A stretch of 64,000 nucleotides of DNA from UBA11986 sp031402435. GTDB taxonomy: Bacteria; Bacteroidota; Ignavibacteria; UBA10030; UBA6906. Of this stretch, positions 59,292 to 64,000 are shown piece after piece. The DNA lies in the NCBI GenBank assembly GCA_031402435.1, contig JANNSJ010000047.1:62001-126000 (forward strand). Direction: 5' to 3'. A model generated the notes under the pieces. The model did no database searches. It had not been told where the DNA came from and saw nothing but the letters and a program-made list of their open reading frames with translations. Numbering within the stretch: the first letter of the stretch is position 1; every line of letters starts with the position of its first letter. The position numbers and the translations under genes are program-made.

Positions 59292-62200
59292 TCACTTTAG
59301 GAACAGCATGCGTTTTGCAGCGGAATAGTTGCCCGCTGTGAACCTGTAGATGTACATGCCGCTCGCTACGAGTGTACGGGCTGCCGTCTCGCCGTTCCAG
59401 ACCACTTCATGATTTCCGGGTTGTACATCATCGAGAGTGTGGCTCCACACCTCTCTCCCGGCAATGTCGTAGATGGTAATCCGGGCTTCGGCAACCTCCA
59501 TGGGTACAGTAAAGCGAATCGTTGTCGATGGATTGAATGGGTTCGGCCAGTTTTGATTGAGCGCAAAGTCGAACGAGATTCCGAGCTCGCGTTTCATATA
59601 CGAAACGATTGCGTTGCGAATTGCCTTCATCGCCAGCGAGGGTTCCCTTTCCTTATCAATCTCGCGAAGCAGCGCGTTACATACGTCAATCCTGTTCACG
59701 ATTGGTGCATCAGGAGAGCTACGGGTGCGGCCATAGTTCGTGAGGATACCCTGCACGTCGTTGGCATCAACAGTCCCGTTGCCGTCACAGTCGGCATGGG
59801 TTGCTTCAGGAGGCGTCCATGCAGTTGCGGTTTGCCCTCCCCAAGTCAAAGAGCCACCCGGTCGCGCTGGCCCGGTCGAGCCGAAGAAGCGTCCAATCGG
59901 GAGAATATCTCTCACATCAACTGACGCGTCAATGTTCGCATCGCCTGGATACATGGTGATTTGCGTGGTCCCTACAGTCACCTCGTTGGAGAACACACTC
60001 TCCAGCTTCCCTGGTGCAGTCGCTGTGGCTCTCACCAAGTCACCTGCAACAAGAGCAGTGAGACCCGTCTTCGTCCAGGTACCGCCTGTTATGGTCGTGG
60101 TTGTTCCTGTCACCAAGCCGTTGACATACACCTGAACTGTCGTCCCGTTTGCTTCTGTACTCGTACCACTGACCGTCGTCGCGCCTACGGCAATCGGCGA
60201 GTTGACTGTCGGGGCTGCTGTAGTCTGCAGGCCACCACCTCCAACATTGCTATAGACACCGTTAGCGTGGGTGCCCACCATGACCACTCCGTCAGAGGCC
60301 CGTGAGTCAAGGAATGTCACCACAACATTGCCGATGCTGGTCGCGCCTTCCTGCACCCAAACAGTGGTGGTTCCACTAAGCGAAGTCGTAGAGTAAAGGC
60401 CCGTGCTTGTTCCGAGATAGTACGTTGTTGTTCCGCCCGACGGCACAATTGTTACAGAGCGGCACGAAGGGCCGTTTGCGCCTGCAAGATTTCCTTCAAC
60501 GTCCGTCCATGTGGCGCCGGCGTCGGCGGAGTACCACAAACTTGCCAGATTGTAGTTGGAGAACACCACAAAGACCTTACTGCCGTCTGTTGGATCAACT
60601 GCGACGCTCGAAATGAATCCCGTTGGTATCGCGGTACCTATATCAACCCCTGCAGGGTCTCCCGTATTTGCGTTATCAACCCGTGTCAGATACCCTTGCG
60701 GCGAGCGTGCGATGTACAAACGGTTCGCCGGGTTGACTTTTGAGACTGCGAGTGCGCTTACCTGCGTTTGTCCGGTGATGACGCTGTTATCAAGGCGCGT
60801 CCAATTGACTGAAGTTGTATTGTTCGAGCCAGCCGGGATTGCTGTGAGGTCACTATTGCGCCACGCGTAGTTCCCGCCTGCAAAATACATGATGTTGGAG
60901 TTGTTCGGATCAAGAACAAACGGATTGATGAAGAGATATCCGGTTCCGCCTGTTGGATCGACACGGGTGAATTGCGCTCCGAAATTCCTGTACGTTACGC
61001 CGTTTTGTGAAGAGACGTAGTCCGAGCCACCGCCGTTTGAAACTGCGGTAAACGCCCCATCACCACTGCCTATTGAACTCCACGTGGCCGTCCCACTTGC
61101 AGACGTGGTTTTCCAGCATCCATTATCCTGCAACCCGCCGATGATCGTGTTGCTGCCATTCGTTGCGTGATCCATAGCGACAGTGTAGAATTGCGTTGTG
61201 AGATAGCCAACGCTCAGCTGCTGCCATACCATCGGGCTTGCGAGAACATTTGTTGTTTTGCTGATGCCGCCGTCGTGACCGGAGAAAAGGATAGATGCGT
61301 TATTAGGAGCGAATACCAGCGAATGATTGTCGGGATGATGGTTGGGGTATTGAGAAATGTCATTCGTTGTCGCGTAACCGCCAATCCAGACAGTGTTCCC
61401 CGTAGAAGCAAATCCATCGGTCGAGCGATACAGATTTGTTCCGCCGATGATGACGACGTTTTCATTATCAGGCTTTACAGTAATGACGAGATCATACGAA
61501 GCCTGTGAGTCGAAATCGCCAACTGGCGCCCCGTATGCCGGCATGTTTGCAGAACGGTTCTGGTATGTATTCGCGGTGGCATTGTACTTCCAGATGCTGT
61601 GGTTGTTTAACCCAAGGCCCGGAGTTTCGGCGAGGAAATACAATGTGTTGGAATTTGACAGGGCGATTCCAATCACGATGCGGCGTACAACGCTCATGTC
61701 GCTCGGAGTAATGTTCGTCCAATTCGTTCCATCCGTTGATTTCCACACTCCTTGCAGTGTAGAAGAGCCCGGGCTTCCCGTCGCATAGATTGTACCGTCA
61801 GAAGCGATCGCAACATCAGTCATCTCAGAATACGGCCCTGTCTCCGCACCTCCCCGGACAAGGGTCCAGTTTGTGCCACCGTCAATGCTGCGATAAATTG
61901 CATTGTATGCCGCCGCGTAGATGTTGCCGGTAGTTGGATGAACCGCAATGTTCCAGACGTAGTCCCATGAGCGGTCGAACGATTGCGGGTCGCCACCCAT
62001 AGTCGAAGCAAGTTGCGTCCACGATACACCGTTATCAACTGATTTGAAAATGCCGTTGCCGGTGTACACGGCAGAGAAATTCCCACCTGCACTGTTGCCA
62101 AGCCTTTCTCCTGTTCCATAGTACCAGGTTGCAGTTTGGCCTGCGCGTATGTCTTGCGCAAGACAGCTGACACTGTGTAAAGAACCAACGGCAGTTCTTT

Positions 62201-62615
62201 TTGTCCAGGTCGCTCCGCCATCGGTTGAACGCCACATGCCGCCACTGACTCCGCCGGCGTTTATCAGATTCGCATCGTTGATGTGAATCCCGAGGGCGCG
62301 CGTGCGTCCACCAACATTCCATGGGCCACGCGATGCCCACGTTGCGTCCGGATTGTCGGTCTCTTCTTTCTTCGGCAAGTCTTTCGCAAACTCCATTTCC
62401 CTCTGACGAATGCCGCTGGGTATTTCATTTGTTGCCGGATCACGCAGCATCGTCCACTCATGTCGCAGTCTCGCTTGCGGATCGTCGTCATCTCCCGCTG
62501 AAAATCTTGCTGATGTATTGAGCTTCGATTCCTCTTTCTGCATGTGCAAGTAACACACAAACAAAAAGATACACACAGCAGAAAATCCCCCGAGAAGAAA
62601 AGGAGTTTTCCTCAT
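59292..62615 (-). CDS. Secreted propeller protein with dockerin and T9SS signal
   Basis: 1107 residues: an N-terminal membrane or signal segment (KTPFLLGGFSAVCIFLFVCY), then propeller domains with BNR blades (MWRSTDGGATWTKR, YRSIDGGTNWTLV, YSADAGATWTDV), an Ig-like domain (about 798-887), a type I dockerin (about 888-963), a helical linker and a sorting domain (NQNWPNPFNPSTTIRFTV ... AAKRMLFLK). The dockerin has two calcium loops: GDANIDASVDVRDILPIGRF and ADCDGNGTVDANDVQGIL. The cohesin gene is next downstream in the same operon. Confidence 0.9.
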   Translation of the reverse strand: MRKTPFLLGGFSAVCIFLFVCYLHMQKEESKLNTSARFSAGDDDDPQARLRHEWTMLRDPATNEIPSGIRQREMEFAKDLPKKEETDNPDATWASRGPWNVGGRTRALGIHINDANLINAGGVSGGMWRSTDGGATWTKRTAVGSLHSVSCLAQDIRAGQTATWYYGTGERLGNSAGGNFSAVYTGNGIFKSVDNGVSWTQLASTMGGDPQSFDRSWDYVWNIAVHPTTGNIYAAAYNAIYRSIDGGTNWTLVRGGAETGPYSEMTDVAIASDGTIYATGSPGSSTLQGVWKSTDGTNWTNITPSDMSVVRRIVIGIALSNSNTLYFLAETPGLGLNNHSIWKYNATANTYQNRSANMPAYGAPVGDFDSQASYDLVITVKPDNENVVIIGGTNLYRSTDGFASTGNTVWIGGYATTNDISQYPNHHPDNHSLVFAPNNASILFSGHDGGISKTTNVLASPMVWQQLSVGYLTTQFYTVAMDHATNGSNTIIGGLQDNGCWKTTSASGTATWSSIGSGDGAFTAVSNGGGSDYVSSQNGVTYRNFGAQFTRVDPTGGTGYLFINPFVLDPNNSNIMYFAGGNYAWRNSDLTAIPAGSNNTTSVNWTRLDNSVITGQTQVSALAVSKVNPANRLYIARSPQGYLTRVDNANTGDPAGVDIGTAIPTGFISSVAVDPTDGSKVFVVFSNYNLASLWYSADAGATWTDVEGNLAGANGPSCRSVTIVPSGGTTTYYLGTSTGLYSTTSLSGTTTVWVQEGATSIGNVVVTFLDSRASDGVVMVGTHANGVYSNVGGGGLQTTAAPTVNSPIAVGATTVSGTSTEANGTTVQVYVNGLVTGTTTTITGGTWTKTGLTALVAGDLVRATATAPGKLESVFSNEVTVGTTQITMYPGDANIDASVDVRDILPIGRFFGSTGPARPGGSLTWGGQTATAWTPPEATHADCDGNGTVDANDVQGILTNYGRTRSSPDAPIVNRIDVCNALLREIDKEREPSLAMKAIRNAIVSYMKRELGISFDFALNQNWPNPFNPSTTIRFTVPMEVAEARITIYDIAGREVWSHTLDDVQPGNHEVVWNGETAARTLVASGMYIYRFTAGNYSAAKRMLFLK

Positions 62616-62662
62616 GGCTATTTCTTTCTGTAGAATTGGTTGATAAGTGAGTTGATTGCGTC

Positions 62663-63151
62663 CTAATGTTTTTCGTAGCCGTGGATTGTATACACAGGCT
62701 CGGTCTTTCCCATCTCAATATTGCCGTTGATAAGCGCCTCAAACCTTGATCCAACACTCAAGCCCGGCAGCGCCGGCGTAATTTCCGGCAGAAGCTCTTT
62801 TGTCGAGTTTAGCGTCAAAGCAAACTTCACTTGAATTCTCTTGCCGGGAGACATCGTTGAAGGGAACGCAGACCCATAGCCCAACAGCGAATCTATTCTC
62901 ACTGTTGCCAGGCACGGTGCTTTGCTGCAGGGATCTTTACCATTCGAGCCCTCCACCGGTTTTTCGATCGACAGAATTGTAGCAACAACTCTGCAGTGAT
63001 TGGGCGGTATCGGGGTAGACGCGAGAATAACCGTCCGCTCATTCGCGATTCGAGTGCTGTCGGCACGATCTCTCTCTTCTTTGGATGCACCACAGTCGAT
63101 CAGCAGCAAGCCAGACAGAAGGGTGGAAAAACAAATGGTAATGAGTTTCAT
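62663..63151 (-). CDS. Lipoprotein upstream of dockerin protein
   Basis: A 162-residue lipoprotein: signal ending LLLIDC with lipidated Cys about residue 20, and a mature part (SKEERDRADSTRIANERTVI ... VRIDSLLGYGSAFPSTMSPG ... FEALINGNIEMGKTEPVYTI) that is beta-rich with a Cys pair KDPCSKAPC. I do not recognise a family. It leads the propeller gene by 47 bp and could belong to the same operon. Confidence 0.8.
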   Translation of the reverse strand: MKLITICFSTLLSGLLLIDCGASKEERDRADSTRIANERTVILASTPIPPNHCRVVATILSIEKPVEGSNGKDPCSKAPCLATVRIDSLLGYGSAFPSTMSPGKRIQVKFALTLNSTKELLPEITPALPGLSVGSRFEALINGNIEMGKTEPVYTIHGYEKH

Positions 63152-63345
63152 TTTGGATTCTTCCTTTGCCAATAGAGTCTCTCTTTTCGCTGAGAATGTC
63201 CTTCTGATACCCCAATAATTCGCGTTAAAAAACGGGTTCGTTGCGGGGAGATTTGCACTCCGTTCCTGATTTCTGTCGAATTCACCTGGGTCCTTCCGAC
63301 AGCTTCAGTGTTGGGGACCCTTAAGATCTCGCCAGTGGAATCGAG

Positions 63346-63690
63346 CTACTTTGAGTGAGGTTTTGATTCCTTGGAAAGCTGCAATTGTGTAACAAAATCA
63401 AGCGCCGCAACCTTGAAGACGTTCTCAGAAGAAACAGTGGCAGTGAAGATATCCCCTTGCATCATCTGTACTTCTGCGCCGGAGTCAATCAGGCTCTGCC
63501 GCATATGGGCATCAATGCCCATGACACATTTCCCCATCACTGCAAGGGTCTGAGACGGGGCTTCCTCAGCAATGGAGCTTAGTTTCTGCCTCAGAGCAGC
63601 GTCAAACTTGGTCTCCATAAGCGTGCCCTTATCGGGACCACAGCCCAACGTGAGCAAAAGAAGCAGGATTGCCAACACGAATGTCTTCAT
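63346..63690 (-). CDS. Small lipoprotein, S8-propeptide-like
   Basis: A 114-residue lipoprotein: MKTFVLAILLLLLTLGC with lipidated Cys at 17. The mature sequence TLAVMGKCVMGIDAHMRQSL and SGAEVQMMQGDIFTATVSSE and NVFKVAALDFVTQLQLSKES follow the alternating beta-alpha pattern seen in inhibitor I9/subtilisin-propeptide-like domains. No protease gene is adjacent. The similarity is by pattern only. Possibly in the operon with the next lipoprotein, 195 bp downstream. Confidence 0.7.
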   Translation of the reverse strand: MKTFVLAILLLLLTLGCGPDKGTLMETKFDAALRQKLSSIAEEAPSQTLAVMGKCVMGIDAHMRQSLIDSGAEVQMMQGDIFTATVSSENVFKVAALDFVTQLQLSKESKPHSK

Positions 63691-63939
63691 TAGTGCACTC
63701 CTTATTCATTAAAGACTGGATTTACCTAAGTGAGTGAAGCAAGTGGAGTGAGTCGATGCGTATCGGTACGACAAGATCCATCAAAATATAGTTCCCGCTT
63801 GAACAAAAGTCAAGCTGCACGTTCATGTCGCACATTGATCTCTCTATCTGTATCTGTCAAGAAAAAGTTGTTGCAGAAAAAATCTTTGCCTCCAACCCGT
63901 TGTCATCTCTCACTGAATCGTCTTCGCAGAAATTTCCTC
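63691..63939. other. Right-end intergenic stretch
   Basis: 249 bp between the last lipoprotein and the promoter at the right edge; no gene or repeat recognised. Confidence 0.4.
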
Positions 63940-63968
63940 TTGACTTCTCTCTCTCAAGACATTATATT
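63940..63968 (+). promoter_or_regulatory. Sigma-70 promoter near the right edge
   Basis: TTGACT at 63940-63945, a 17-base spacer and TATATT at 63963-63968 match the same spacing and -10 box as the XRE operon promoter. It points off the right end of the window, so it probably drives a plus-strand gene that starts beyond 64000. Confidence 0.6.
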
Positions 63969-64000
63969 TTCACCCACGAATTTTTCTTACTCGTCAATCA

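Noticed and set aside
1..64000. tRNA or rRNA genes
   Set aside because: No T-loop GGTTCGAATCC-type match with a plausible cloverleaf and no rRNA-like stretch was found by eye; the GGATTCGAAC near 39988 is inside an amidohydrolase gene.

Overview
The window is a roughly 50% GC chromosomal segment from a free-living, diderm bacterium of the Bacteroidota/Chlorobiota/Ignavibacteriota side of the tree. The main evidence is four type IX secretion (T9SS) C-terminal sorting domains of the QNYPNPFNPT type on secreted beta-propeller proteins. A two-gene methionine synthase, a compact nuoABCDEF complex I block, many lipoproteins and E. coli-like TTGACA/TATATT promoters agree with this. I cannot name the genus. 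Nearly all genes lie on the minus strand. There are no rRNA or tRNA genes, CRISPR arrays or intact insertion sequences, but intergenic palindromic repeats of several families are abundant.

Layout. 1-670: non-coding, a run of long perfect hairpins followed by two tandem palindromic repeats. 674-5143: a secreted protein, an ECF sigma/anti-sigma module with a membrane partner, a cupin, a plus-strand membrane-protein/XRE-regulator operon with its own operator, and a truncated methyltransferase. 5211-9686: redox and housekeeping genes (trxB, queG, Rieske ferredoxin, metallo-beta-lactamase hydrolase, GxxExxY protein between inverted repeats, ferredoxin, DUF309). 9832-10684: two gene remnants joined head to head. 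10697-20925: membrane proteins, methionine synthase in two genes, a DipZ-like thioredoxin-fold protein, and divergent ettA/prfC.

20966-43070: a long minus-strand array. Its core (29352-35343) encodes all four enzymes of trans-4-hydroxy-L-proline degradation to 2-oxoglutarate: a proline racemase-type epimerase, an FAD D-amino acid dehydrogenase, a DHDPS-type deaminase and an aldehyde dehydrogenase. A YhcG/PDDEXK nuclease gene is wedged into it. Peptidases of the M24, S9 and M19 families and two amidohydrolases flank it, which suggests use of proline- and hydroxyproline-rich (collagen-like) peptides. rsmI, dut, an AI-2E-type permease and an L,D-transpeptidase are also here.

43347-51764: two secreted T9SS propeller proteins, small lipoprotein and YjbR genes, an HNH nuclease, a duplicated nuoF tail plus terminator, a DUF2283/DUF4258 pair and an outer-membrane-like protein. 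51896-58380: nuoF-E-D-C-B-A and a long-chain acyl-CoA synthetase. 58702-63690: a secreted propeller protein carrying a dockerin domain, followed directly by a lipoprotein that is essentially one cohesin domain, plus two more lipoproteins. The cohesin/dockerin pair, apparently a surface-docking system in a T9SS organism, is the most interesting candidate in the window.
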